A DNA stretch of 64,000 nt, taken from Camelimonas abortus. Lineage in GTDB: Bacteria > Pseudomonadota > Alphaproteobacteria > Rhizobiales > Beijerinckiaceae. Both the position numbers and the translations under genes were made by a program. Below the pieces are notes generated by a model that saw only the letters and a program-made list of their open reading frames with translations, had not been told where the DNA came from and searched no databases. Position 1 is the stretch's first letter, and each line of letters opens with the position of its first letter. Location: the NCBI RefSeq assembly GCF_042647165.1, contig NZ_JBHRUV010000018.1; one strand, given 5' to 3'. Below are positions 16,581 to 26,616 of the stretch, piece after piece.

Positions 16581-18056
16581 TCAGCCCTCGCCGGCGCGCG
16601 GGTGCTGGCTCACCGCTTCGGCCGTGGCCTTGCGGGCGGAGCCGTCGCCCGCGCGCGGCGCGCCCCGGGCGACATGGCCGGACAGCTCCGCGCCCGCGTC
16701 GGCCGCCAGCGACGGGATCAGCAGCGCGCCCAGCGCCGAGACCGCGCCCACCGCCAGAAACGCCGGCATGAAGTCTGCGGCGGCGATCTGCGTGTCCACG
16801 CCGCTGCGCAGCCACGCCGCCGCCTGCAGGACGCTGGCCCCCAGCGCCACGCCCATCGCCAGCGACAGCTGCTGCGCCACCGCATAGAGGCTGGTGGCCG
16901 AGCTCATGTCCTTCGGCTCGATCTCGGCGTAGGCGATGGCGTTGAACGCGGTGAACTGCATGGAGCGCAGGCAGCCGCCAAGGAACAGCACCCCCAGCAT
17001 CACCGCCAGCGGCGTGGCGGCGCTGAAGAAGCCGTAGCTGGCGACGAAGGCCGAGGCGAGCACGAGATTGAAGCCCAGCACCCGCCGGAAGCCGAAGCGC
17101 CGCAGCACCCGGCTGGCCAGGGTCTTGGTGAACAGCGCCCCCACGGCCGACACGAAGGTGATCATGCCCGAATGCGCCGGCGTCATGCCGAAACCCTCCT
17201 GCAGCATCAGCGGCAGCAGGAAGGGAATGGCGCCGGCGCCGATGCGGAACAGCGAGCCCGCCAGCACGCTCACCCGGAAGGTGGAGATGCGCAGCAGCGC
17301 AAGGTTGAGCACCGGCGTCTCCACCCGCCGCGAATGGGCGAGATACAGCCCGACCAGCGCCGCGCCGACGCCGCCGAGCCCAATGGCCGCCGCCGGCGAC
17401 AGGATGTGGCCGCCGCCGCTGGAGAAGGCCAGCATCAGCGCCGCCAGCCCCGCGCCCGCCAGCGCCGCGCCCGCAAGGTCCAGCGGCGCCACGTCGTCCT
17501 CGCGGATGTTGTCGATGAACGCCGTGGCCAGCACGATGCCGGTGACGCCGATGGGGATGTTGATGAAGAAAATCCAGCGCCAGTCGAGATAGGTGGTGAT
17601 GAAGCCGCCCAGCGGCGGGCCCACCACCGGCCCCACCAGCGCCGGCACGGTGAGATAGGCGAGGGCCGAGACCAGCTCCTGCTTCGGCACCGTGCGCAGC
17701 AGCACCAGCCGCCCCACCGGCACCATCATCGCCCCGCCCATGCCCTGGATGAACCGGGCCAGCACGAAGCCCTCCAGCGATCCCGCCTGCGAGCAGGCCA
17801 GCGAGCCCGCCATGAACACCACCATCGCCAGGCGGAACACCGTGCGCGCGCCGAAGCGGTCCGCCATCCAGCCGCTGACCGGAATGAACACCGCCAGCGA
17901 CACCAGATAGGAGGTGAGCGCCAGCTTCAGCGCGATGGGACTGACGCCGATGTCGGCCGCGATGGCCGGCAGCGAGGTGGCGATGACCGTGGAATCCGTG
18001 TTCTCCATGAACAGGGCGGTGGCCACGATCAGCGGCACCAGAACGGATTTCTTCAT
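16581..18056 (-). CDS. DHA2-family MFS multidrug transporter
   Basis: A 491-residue protein with about 14 predicted membrane segments, the DHA2 (EmrB/QacA) topology. ALFMENTDSTVIATSLPAIA is motif D1 in TM1, GWMADRFGARTVF is motif A, and GPPLGGFITTYLDWRWIFF matches motif C. Such proteins are proton-driven drug exporters. No adjoining membrane-fusion gene or TetR/MarR regulator is visible, so it may work alone. I start at MKKSVLV because upstream residues in the open frame lack membrane or family character. It converges on rlmE with 5 bp between stops. Confidence 0.88.
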   Translation of the reverse strand: MKKSVLVPLIVATALFMENTDSTVIATSLPAIAADIGVSPIALKLALTSYLVSLAVFIPVSGWMADRFGARTVFRLAMVVFMAGSLACSQAGSLEGFVLARFIQGMGGAMMVPVGRLVLLRTVPKQELVSALAYLTVPALVGPVVGPPLGGFITTYLDWRWIFFINIPIGVTGIVLATAFIDNIREDDVAPLDLAGAALAGAGLAALMLAFSSGGGHILSPAAAIGLGGVGAALVGLYLAHSRRVETPVLNLALLRISTFRVSVLAGSLFRIGAGAIPFLLPLMLQEGFGMTPAHSGMITFVSAVGALFTKTLASRVLRRFGFRRVLGFNLVLASAFVASYGFFSAATPLAVMLGVLFLGGCLRSMQFTAFNAIAYAEIEPKDMSSATSLYAVAQQLSLAMGVALGASVLQAAAWLRSGVDTQIAAADFMPAFLAVGAVSALGALLIPSLAADAGAELSGHVARGAPRAGDGSARKATAEAVSQHPRAGEG

Positions 18057-18569
18057 GGGCTGGCTCTCTCGTGCGGAGCCGGAGGTTACGCAAGGCGAAG
18101 GCCGGGCGCCAGCCGTCCGCCGCCATTGCGGCCATGCGCGCCGGGTCTGGCCGCCGCCCGCCGGCCCTGTCCGCCGCGCGCCGGCGCCGGAGCAAGGACG
18201 GCGGCCCCGCGTCCGCATGCTTGCGCGCGTGAAGCGGCGCCGGCGCCATATCCAGGCGTCACCCATGCGCCAAACGCATGGCTTGCCCTGAAAAATTGCG
18301 TATGGATCAGGTCATCACGCGGGATTTTTTGCATCGGCGCGATTGCTGTGCTATGGGCCGGCGTCAACTTCGCCCATTTGCTGACGCGGGCCCCACAGGG
18401 AGCCCTGACAGCCCGACAGGCCGGGGCGCATCATTATTTCTTCGCCGGGACCAGCTCCCCGCCAGCCCCCTGTGGTCCGGCGGCGCGGGCGCGATCCCCC
18501 AAATTGAGGTTGGGCCGCCGCAGGAGCCGGGCTCCCGGGCGCGACGCCAGACCGGAACGGAAGTTGACC
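18057..18569. other. Divergent intergenic region between MFS transporter and guaB
   Basis: This 513-bp region must contain the guaB promoter. A stretch near 18285-18360 is less GC-rich, but I cannot place a convincing -35/-10 pair. No gene, RNA or repeat recognised. Confidence 0.4.
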
Positions 18570-20066
<1,497 letters not shown>

Positions 20067-20144
20067 CGGGGCGCGCCGCGCCCTGGCCCCCGTTTCCGCC
20101 CGCAGCGCCGGGCCGGGCGGGGCGCCTGCTCCGGGGAGGTCCAG

Positions 20145-20567
20145 ATGAGCGTCCAGGCCGTGCTCCTGCCAGTGTTCGCGCTGGTTCTCCTCACCTTCGC
20201 GCTGCTGTTCATGCTGGCCGCCGCGCGGCGGCGGGCCTTGGCCCGCGGCCTCGTGCGGGAGGCGGACGTCGCCTTCAACGCCAGCGCCTGGCCTGACGAC
20301 GCCCGCCGCATCAACGACGCCTATGGCAACGCGCTGGCCATGCCGGCGCTGTTTTACGTTCTCGTCGCCCTGGCCCTCATCACCCGCAAGGCGGATCTCG
20401 TCTTCGTGGCGATGGAGTGGGCCTATGTGGCGGCGCGCGCCGTCCAGGCCGCGGCGCACGTGCGCGGCCTGCCCATGCGGATCCGCGGCGGCGCCTTCGG
20501 CGCCAGCGTCGCGATCCTGCTTCTCATGTGGGGGATTTTCGCCGTGCGGATCCTGTTCGCCGCATGA
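20145..20567 (+). CDS. MAPEG family membrane protein
   Basis: A 140-residue protein with four hydrophobic segments and the MAPEG-like pattern FNASAWPDDARRINDAYGNA followed by FYVLVALALITRKADLVFVA and VAARAVQAAAHV. Families of this fold include microsomal glutathione transferases and eicosanoid enzymes; bacterial members are mostly uncharacterised. A good ribosome-binding site (ggggaggtccag) precedes the ATG. Its stop codon overlaps the next start in ATGA, indicating translational coupling to the RNA methyltransferase. Confidence 0.85.
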   Translation: MSVQAVLLPVFALVLLTFALLFMLAAARRRALARGLVREADVAFNASAWPDDARRINDAYGNALAMPALFYVLVALALITRKADLVFVAMEWAYVAARAVQAAAHVRGLPMRIRGGAFGASVAILLLMWGIFAVRILFAA

Positions 20568-21865
20568 CGCCTGCAGCTCGCGTCAACGCGGCCATTGACG
20601 TTTTGGCCGAACTGGAATCCAGCCGTCGTCCCGCGCCGGACGTGCTGCGCGACTGGGGCCGCGCCCGCCGTTACGCCGGCTCCAGGGACCGCGCCGCCGT
20701 GGCGACGCTGGTCTATGACTGCCTGCGCCGCCGTCTCTCCGCCGCCTTCGTCATGGACAGCGACTCCCCGCGCGCGGTCGTCGCCGGCATGCTGGCCGTG
20801 GCGCGCGGCATGGACGCGGACGCCGTCGCCGCCCTGTTCAGCGGCGAGCGCCATGCCCCGGCGCCGCTGACGCAGGCCGAACGGGCCGCCATCGCCGGCG
20901 CGCGCGGGCGCCTCGCCGCCGCGCCCCTGCACGTGCGCGGCGATTTTCCCGAATGGCTCGCCGGCGAGATCCTGCGCGCCTTCGGCGACGAAACCGCCGT
21001 CCTGTGCGAGATGCAGGCCCTTTGCGAACGGGCGCCGGTGGACATCCGCGTCAACACGCTGAAGGCCGATCCGGCGACGGTGCTGGAGCGCCTCGCCTGG
21101 ATGGGCGCGCAGCCGGGCCGGCGCGCCCCCGCCGCCATCCGCCTGCCGCCGCCGCCGGACGGCCAGGGCCAGTCGCTGCAGGCTGACGAAGGCTTCGTGC
21201 GCGGCTGGTTTGAGGTGCAGGACCAGGGCTCGCAGCTGGCGGCGCTCTACACCGGCGCCGCGCCCGGCGAGACGGTGGTTGACCTGTGCGCCGGCGCCGG
21301 CGGCAAGACCCTGGCGCTGGCGGCGATGATGCGCAATGAGGGCCGGCTGCTGGCCACGGACGTTGACCCCCGGCGCCTCGCCGCGCTCTATCCGCGTCTT
21401 GACCGGGCCGGCGTTACCTGCGTGGAGGCGCGGCCGCCCCGGGGCCGCTGGCGCCCCGGCGGACCGGAGCCGCTGGCTGACGTGACCGGCGCGGCCGATC
21501 TCGTGCTGGTGGACGCCCCCTGCACCGGAACCGGCACCTGGCGGCGCAATCCGGACGCCAAATGGCGGCTGCGGCCGGGCGCGCTGGCGGAGCGCAGACG
21601 CGAGCAGGAGGCGGCGCTGGAGCGCGCCGCGCCGCTGGTGCGCCCCGGCGGGCGGCTGGTATACGTCACCTGTTCGGTGCTGCCGCAGGAAAATGACGAC
21701 GCAGTCGCGGGCTTTCTGGCCCGCCATCCGGAATTCGTCGCGGACGCTCTGGCGGACGCCGGCGTGGGGCGGCCGGGGCATGAGCGCCCCCACGGCGCCC
21801 TGCAGCTGACGCCGGCGCGCAGCGGTGTGGACGGCTTTTATGTCGCCAGCCTGCGGCGACGCTGA
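20564..21865 (+). CDS. RsmB/NOP2/SUN family RNA cytosine-C5 methyltransferase
   Basis: A 433-residue protein with an NusB-like N-terminal half and a SAM-dependent catalytic half. VVDLCAGAGGKTLALAA is the SAM motif I, LVLVDAPCTGTGTWRRNPD holds the conserved PC motif IV, and RLVYVTCSVLPQENDDAVAG holds the catalytic Cys of motif VI (TCS). It likely makes m5C in rRNA, though the exact site (C967 in E. coli RsmB) cannot be inferred because several paralogues occur in Alphaproteobacteria. The start codon overlaps the MAPEG stop. It lies 34 bp upstream of guaA. Confidence 0.93.
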   Translation: MTPAARVNAAIDVLAELESSRRPAPDVLRDWGRARRYAGSRDRAAVATLVYDCLRRRLSAAFVMDSDSPRAVVAGMLAVARGMDADAVAALFSGERHAPAPLTQAERAAIAGARGRLAAAPLHVRGDFPEWLAGEILRAFGDETAVLCEMQALCERAPVDIRVNTLKADPATVLERLAWMGAQPGRRAPAAIRLPPPPDGQGQSLQADEGFVRGWFEVQDQGSQLAALYTGAAPGETVVDLCAGAGGKTLALAAMMRNEGRLLATDVDPRRLAALYPRLDRAGVTCVEARPPRGRWRPGGPEPLADVTGAADLVLVDAPCTGTGTWRRNPDAKWRLRPGALAERRREQEAALERAAPLVRPGGRLVYVTCSVLPQENDDAVAGFLARHPEFVADALADAGVGRPGHERPHGALQLTPARSGVDGFYVASLRRR

Positions 21866-21899
21866 TACAACGCCTTTTTTTCCACGCTTCGGGCATTCC

Positions 21900-23507
21900 A
21901 TGACCACACAGGCCAGCAGTTCTTCCGACACGAACGCCGAAGGGATCCACGAAAAGATCCTGATTGTGGACTTCGGCAGCCAGGTGACCCAGCTCATCGC
22001 CCGCCGCGTGCGCGAGGAAGGCGTCTATTCGGAGATCGTTCCGTTCCAGAACGCCGCCGAAGCGTTCCGCCGCATCCGTCCGAAGGCGGTGATCCTCTCG
22101 GGCGGCCCGTGCTCGGTGCTGGACGAGGGCGCGCCGGAAGCGCCGCCGGAGATTTTCGCGGCCGGCGTGCCGGTGCTGGGCATCTGCTACGGCGAGCAGA
22201 CCATGGCCAGGCAGCTCGGCGGCGTGGTGGAGGGCGGCCATCACCGTGAGTTCGGCCGCGCCGACGTGGACGTGATCGCCCCTTCGGCGCTGTTTGAGGG
22301 GGTGTGGGAGCCGGGCGGCCGCTATCCGGTGTGGATGAGCCATGGCGACCGCGTCACGCAGCTGCCGGAGGGCTTCCGGGTGATCGCCGCCTCGGAGAAC
22401 GCGCCGCACGCGGCCATCGCCGACGAGGCGCGCAAATATTACGGCGTCCAGTTCCACCTCGAGGTGGCGCACACGCCGGACGGCGCCCGGCTGATCCGCA
22501 ATTTCGTGCGCAACATCGCCGGATGCGCCGGCGACTGGACCATGCGCGCCTTCCGTGACGAGGCGATCGCGCGCATCCGCGCCCAGGTAGGTTCGGGCCG
22601 GGTGCTGTGCGCGCTTTCGGGCGGCGTCGACTCGGCGGTGGCGGCGGTGCTGATCCACCAGGCCATCGGCGACCAGCTCACCTGCGTGCTGGTGGACCAC
22701 GGCCTGATGCGCATGGGCGAGGCGGAGTGGGTGGTGCGCCTGTTCCGCGAGCACTACAACATTCCGCTGGTTCACGTTCAGGCGCAGGACCTGTTCCTGG
22801 GGCGTCTGGCGGGCGTGACGGACCCGGAGCAGAAGCGCAAGATCATCGGCGGCCTGTTCATCGACGTGTTTGAGGAGGAGGCGAAGAAGATCGCCGCCGC
22901 CCATGGCGCGGAGCCGGAGTTTCTGGCCCAGGGCACGCTCTATCCGGACGTGATCGAGAGCGTGTCGTTTACCGGCGGCCCTTCGGTGACCATCAAGAGC
23001 CACCACAATGTGGGCGGCCTGCCGGCGCGGATGAAGCTGAAGCTGGTGGAGCCGCTGCGCGAGCTGTTCAAGGACGAGGTGCGGGCGCTGGGGCGGGAGC
23101 TTGGCCTGCCGGAGGCGTTCATTGGCCGTCACCCGTTCCCGGGGCCCGGACTGGCCATCCGCTGCCCGGGCGAGGTGACGAAGGAGAAGTGCGACATCCT
23201 CCGCCAGGCGGACGCGATCTATATTGAGGAGATCCGCCGCGCCGGCCTGTACGACGAGATCTGGCAGGCGTTCGTGGTGCTTCTGCCTGTGCGCGCCGTG
23301 GGCGTGATGGGCGACGGACGCACGTATGAATATGTGTGCGCGCTGCGGGCCGTGACCTCGGTGGACGGCATGACGGCGGACTTCTATCCGTTTGACATGA
23401 AGTTCCTCGCGCGCGTTTCAACCCGCATCGTCAACGAGGTGAAAGGCATCAACCGGGTGACCTACGACATCACCGCCAAGCCTCCGGGCACGATCGAGTG
23501 GGAGTGA
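21900..23507 (+). CDS. guaA: GMP synthase (glutamine-hydrolysing)
   Basis: A 535-residue enzyme converting XMP + Gln + ATP to GMP. Class I amidotransferase domain: LGICYGEQTM with Cys96, and YGVQFHLEVAHT with His186 and Glu188; position 187 is Leu where the family almost always has Pro. The PP-loop ATP pyrophosphatase motif ALSGGVDSAV is at 239-247. The C-terminal dimerisation domain ends in the family-standard GTIEWE. The 3' end of the gene forms the left attachment site of the integrated element; the reading frame is intact. Confidence 0.97.
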   Translation: MTTQASSSSDTNAEGIHEKILIVDFGSQVTQLIARRVREEGVYSEIVPFQNAAEAFRRIRPKAVILSGGPCSVLDEGAPEAPPEIFAAGVPVLGICYGEQTMARQLGGVVEGGHHREFGRADVDVIAPSALFEGVWEPGGRYPVWMSHGDRVTQLPEGFRVIAASENAPHAAIADEARKYYGVQFHLEVAHTPDGARLIRNFVRNIAGCAGDWTMRAFRDEAIARIRAQVGSGRVLCALSGGVDSAVAAVLIHQAIGDQLTCVLVDHGLMRMGEAEWVVRLFREHYNIPLVHVQAQDLFLGRLAGVTDPEQKRKIIGGLFIDVFEEEAKKIAAAHGAEPEFLAQGTLYPDVIESVSFTGGPSVTIKSHHNVGGLPARMKLKLVEPLRELFKDEVRALGRELGLPEAFIGRHPFPGPGLAIRCPGEVTKEKCDILRQADAIYIEEIRRAGLYDEIWQAFVVLLPVRAVGVMGDGRTYEYVCALRAVTSVDGMTADFYPFDMKFLARVSTRIVNEVKGINRVTYDITAKPPGTIEWE

Positions 23508-23580
23508 TTCCGCGTCCGGCAGCGGCCGGCAGGATCAGGCACCAGACACACCTAAGCCCGCGTCACTGCGGGCTTTTTTG
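23492..23580. repeat. Left attachment site of the guaA element (attL-side direct repeat)
   Basis: The last codons of guaA plus its terminator are repeated imperfectly at 33148-33235. Over the first ~70 bp there are only five mismatches; the terminator stems are identical, while the 6-nt hairpin loops differ. Such a repeat of a gene 3' end flanking an integrase is the hallmark of site-specific integration. Confidence 0.88.
23555..23579 (+). terminator. guaA rho-independent terminator
   Basis: A 7-bp stem AGCCCGC/GCGGGCT with a 6-nt loop is followed by six T. It lies inside the left direct repeat, 47 bp past the guaA stop. Confidence 0.9.
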
Positions 23581-23925
23581 TGCTTTCAACCTGGCACGGA
23601 CTGGCAACCTGGGGTATGGCCAAGCACGAATTTTTCATGGCATAGTCGATGGCACGAAACCGGCCCTGTGCCATGCCTTGCCGCCGATGCCATGCGCCTC
23701 GTCCCAGGTGGCCATGGTATCGGAATCATGTAAGTGGTTGCTGTAAAACGAATTTTTGTCGTTCCGCGCGGGGTTTTCCGGGCATGGTATTGATGGCCGG
23801 TGAAGCGTGTGCGTCACGATGGCTGTGCCATGGGTTCGCCTCTGTAAGTTGTTGACTTGTAAGGGGATTCCCTCTCGTCCAAGCAGGGCGCACGACGCAT
23901 GGTGTTGCAAGGGAGCGTGTGTGCC
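23581..23925. other. Element left end: repeated GGCATGG/TGGCA motifs, likely integrase arm-binding region
   Basis: No gene. The stretch contains many short related motifs (tggcacgg, atggcatag, atggcacga, tgccatgcc, tgccatgcg, ggccatggta, gggcatggta, gtgccatgg) in both orientations. One 12-bp form is repeated exactly near the right end. This fits arm-type sites for a tyrosine integrase. Confidence 0.5.
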
Positions 23926-25140
23926 ATGTTGACCGATACCAAGCTGCGGAACCTCAAGCCGACGGGCAAGCTGTACAAGGTGGCGGACAGGGACGGCCTG
24001 TATGTGGCCGTCACACCCTCCGGGACCATTTCGTTCCGCTACAACTACGCCCTCAACGGGCGCCAGGAGACCATCACCTTCGGCCGGTACGGGCCGGGCG
24101 GGATCACGCTGGCCGAGGCCCGGGAACGCTTGGCCGAAGCCAAGAAGATGATCGCGGCGGGGAAGTCTCCGGCCCGGGAAAAAGCCAGGGAGAAGGCCCG
24201 GGTGCGCGACGCCGAGACGTTTGGTGCCTGGGCGGAAAAGTGGCTTCGAAGCTACCCGATGGCCGATTCCACCCGCGACATGCGGCGCTCGGTCTATGAG
24301 CGCGACCTGAAGGTCAAGTTCGGCAACCTCAAGCTGACCGAGATCACCCACGAAGACCTGCGGGCCCTGACCGACGCCATCGTCGAGCGGGGCGCGCCGG
24401 CCACCGCCGTCCATGCGCGCGAGATCGTGTATCAGGTCTACCGGTGGGCCATCGAGCGAGGCCAGAAGGTGGAGAATCCCGCCGAGCTGGTCCGCCCGGC
24501 CAGCATCGCGAAGTTCGCACCGCGCGACCGCGCCCTGACGCCGGAAGAGATCGGCCTCATGTACCAGTACCTGGAGCGCGTCGGCACGTCGCCGTCGATC
24601 CGCGCCGCCGTGAAGCTGCTCCTGCTGACGATGGTGCGCAAGAGCGAGCTGACCAACGCCAGGTGGAGCGAGATCAACTTCAGCGAGGCCCTGTGGACCA
24701 TCCCGAAGGAAAGGATGAAGCGGCGCAACCCGCACCTGGTGTTCCTGTCGCGGCAGGCGATGGACCTGCTGGTCGCGCTGAAAACCTTTGCCGGTGGTTC
24801 GGAATACGTCCTGCCGTCACGCTATGACCCCAGTGCGCCCATGAGCAGCGCCACGCTCAACCAGGTGATGAAGCTGACCTATCAACTGGCGCAGAAGGAC
24901 GGCAAGCCGCTGGGCAAGTTCGGGCCGCACGACCTGCGCCGCACGGCCAGCACCCTGCTGCACGAAGCCGGATACAACAGCGACTGGATCGAAAAGTGCC
25001 TCGCCCACGAACAACGAGGCGTCAGGGCCATCTACAACAAGGCCGAGTACCGGGAACAGCGGCGGCAGATGTTGCAGGACTGGGCGGACATGATCGACCA
25101 GTGGACGCTTAAAAAGCCGCAAGTGGGGAAAGACTGCTGA
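23926..25140 (+). CDS. Tyrosine-type site-specific integrase
   Basis: A 404-residue recombinase with an N-terminal arm-binding domain (LTDTKLRNLKPTGKLYKVAD, typical DUF4102 start), a SAM-like core-binding domain (about 95-195) and a C-terminal catalytic domain. The catalytic set is visible: Arg238 (MVRKSELTNARW), Lys265, His335 and Arg338 (HDLRRTAS), His361 and Tyr370 (IYNKAEYREQRR). It is P4-type and integrates at the adjacent guaA 3' end. ATG at 23926 is chosen because gggagc lies upstream; an ATG 27 bases earlier has none. It is probably functional. Confidence 0.93.
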   Translation: MLTDTKLRNLKPTGKLYKVADRDGLYVAVTPSGTISFRYNYALNGRQETITFGRYGPGGITLAEARERLAEAKKMIAAGKSPAREKAREKARVRDAETFGAWAEKWLRSYPMADSTRDMRRSVYERDLKVKFGNLKLTEITHEDLRALTDAIVERGAPATAVHAREIVYQVYRWAIERGQKVENPAELVRPASIAKFAPRDRALTPEEIGLMYQYLERVGTSPSIRAAVKLLLLTMVRKSELTNARWSEINFSEALWTIPKERMKRRNPHLVFLSRQAMDLLVALKTFAGGSEYVLPSRYDPSAPMSSATLNQVMKLTYQLAQKDGKPLGKFGPHDLRRTASTLLHEAGYNSDWIEKCLAHEQRGVRAIYNKAEYREQRRQMLQDWADMIDQWTLKKPQVGKDC

Positions 25141-25257
25141 TTTCTTTGTCGAACGACGGGCTCTTTATTGGACGCTTCGGTTTGCACGATGCGACTGCGT
25201 TGACGGCCGGAGATCAATTCACGCTCGGCCGGGATGCACTTAAGCGGAGCGAACAAG

Positions 25258-26238
25258 TTAGCGGGCAGAGCGCTTTGGCAAGCTCAGTCGAAATATCTGG
25301 GGGATCGAGGCAATGGCCTTCGATACAGCTTGCCGTTCAATACCTAGTCTGCGGGCAATCTCAGACTGATTGAAGCCAGCTCGCTGAAGCATCAGTATCT
25401 GCTTTTTTCGATCCGACAATTTCGAGTCCACCATTAGGCGTGCTCGGTTTCGCAGCTCGGCTTCATCCGCCGGCTGCAACGTCTGTCCGAGCATGTAATG
25501 GAGGATGTAGCCGTCGACCAGTTCGTCGCCAGATTTCGCTTGCGGCGCGCCCCGCATTGCGCATTGTCGGGTGAGTCTTTCTAGTTCGAGATCGAACTGC
25601 GCCACGGAGCGTTTCGCTTGCCTGTACGCAGGATTCCATGCACCATTCGCTAACTTGGGCCGGTGGTCCACGCAGTACAGGTTGCTCAGGCGGAGCTGCT
25701 CGTCTGCATCGTCCGCTTTGGGTGCGTCGCTTCCTGCGGCGAAGGAAGCCAACTCCGCGAGTTCGCCGCAAAAGCGGCAAAAGCCCTGCAAGCGTTGCCC
25801 GTTCAGGCGAGTATTGCGCACCTGCCTTTTCGCGGGACGCTTACGAGCGCAGGCCCAAACCAACTCAATCAAAGATTCAAGTGTCGCGACAAATCGCTGA
25901 TCTCGCGGGGACTGTTGGTCCTCTGTGAGGACAAACGCTCGAAGCAACTGGCGCTGTAAACGCACCATCGCAGTGAGCCCGACCAGTCGGACAATCTCGC
26001 TGAAGGCCACGCCCGTTCCTGCGCCGGGGATGTGGCCGACGTAACGGGACGGAAGCGTTGCTGAGTATGCCGCAACAGCGGGGTCAATGAGTTCTTCGAT
26101 AAGCCGAGCGATGGGGTAGCGCTTCCCGGATTCGGAGTAGGGCTTCCAGCGATCCTGAAATTGTCCGATGGCCTTTGAAACGGTGGGATCGCACCCGTCC
26201 CAGACGGTAATGGTCGGCTGATTTTTCATGTCAACCAT
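25258..26238 (-). CDS. HTH regulator-like protein with putative zinc-binding cysteines
   Basis: About 326 residues. The C-terminus (DRKKQILMLQRAGFNQSEIA then RRLGIERQAVSKAIA) is a clear helix-turn-helix of sigma-region-4/LuxR type. A central FCRFCGEL plus a later YCVDHR gives a CxxC...CxxH pattern that could bind zinc. I recognise no named family. It is transcribed away from alpA-repA, with a perfect palindrome in the shared 84-bp gap, so I infer it controls the element. ATG at 26238 is chosen; a TTG 9 bases upstream and an ATG 9 bases downstream are alternatives. Confidence 0.7.
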   Translation of the reverse strand: MVDMKNQPTITVWDGCDPTVSKAIGQFQDRWKPYSESGKRYPIARLIEELIDPAVAAYSATLPSRYVGHIPGAGTGVAFSEIVRLVGLTAMVRLQRQLLRAFVLTEDQQSPRDQRFVATLESLIELVWACARKRPAKRQVRNTRLNGQRLQGFCRFCGELAELASFAAGSDAPKADDADEQLRLSNLYCVDHRPKLANGAWNPAYRQAKRSVAQFDLELERLTRQCAMRGAPQAKSGDELVDGYILHYMLGQTLQPADEAELRNRARLMVDSKLSDRKKQILMLQRAGFNQSEIARRLGIERQAVSKAIASIPQIFRLSLPKRSAR

Positions 26239-26260
26239 TTTAGCCAATCATTAGGTCGAT

Positions 26261-26274
26261 GCAATCTGTATTGC
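26261..26274. promoter_or_regulatory. Palindromic operator between the HTH gene and alpA
   Basis: GCAATCTGTATTGC has perfect 5-bp arms (GCAAT/ATTGC) around a 4-bp centre, midway between the divergent start codons. It is well placed to repress both promoters. Binding protein inferred, not shown. Confidence 0.5.
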
Positions 26275-26322
26275 GGGGCACCATCAGGCACGCATTCGAA
26301 AGTGACTGATGGAGGTCAAAGC

Positions 26323-26616
26323 ATGCAAGCAAAGACGAGCAGGACTCTCATCAATAAAAAGAAGCTGTTGGCGATGATCCCGCTGTGCGAGCGCACGATT
26401 TACAACTTGGAGCAGCGAGGTGAATTCCCGCGCCGCATAGCACTAACTAGCCGGAACGTCGCCTGGGATCTGGCCGACGTCGAGCAATGGATTGAGACGC
26501 GCAAGTCGTCGGGCATTCAAGCCGCCCATCCCGGGATGGGACCCAACCGCGGTAATGCCCAGAAACGAACTGCCTGCGCTCGGCCTTATGCGACGGAGGT
26601 CGGACCGCTCGTATGA
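26323..26616 (+). CDS. AlpA-like small DNA-binding regulator
   Basis: A 97-residue protein with a winged-helix/MerR-like HTH: LINKKKLLAMIPLCERTIYN followed by RGEFPRRIALTSRNVAWDLA and VEQWIETR. This matches AlpA/excisionase-type regulators found beside integrases in prophage-like and plasmid-like islands, which activate excision or Rep expression. A strong ribosome-binding site (atggaggtcaaagc) fixes the start. The gene ends in ATGA, overlapping the repA start. The C-terminal 40 residues beyond the HTH lack clear homology. Confidence 0.85.
   Translation: MQAKTSRTLINKKKLLAMIPLCERTIYNLEQRGEFPRRIALTSRNVAWDLADVEQWIETRKSSGIQAAHPGMGPNRGNAQKRTACARPYATEVGPLV

Noticed and set aside
15505..18266. 914-codon minus-strand frame covering rlmE and the MFS gene
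   Set aside because: It is antisense to two clear genes and has an Arg/Gly/His-rich composition without domain character.
18289..18360. Possible guaB promoter with TTGCAT and TGCTAT
   Set aside because: The hexamers are only 14-15 bp apart, too close for sigma-70.
23899..23925. Upstream ATG for the integrase
   Set aside because: No ribosome-binding site precedes it; the second ATG has gggagc upstream and gives the standard MLTDTKL start.
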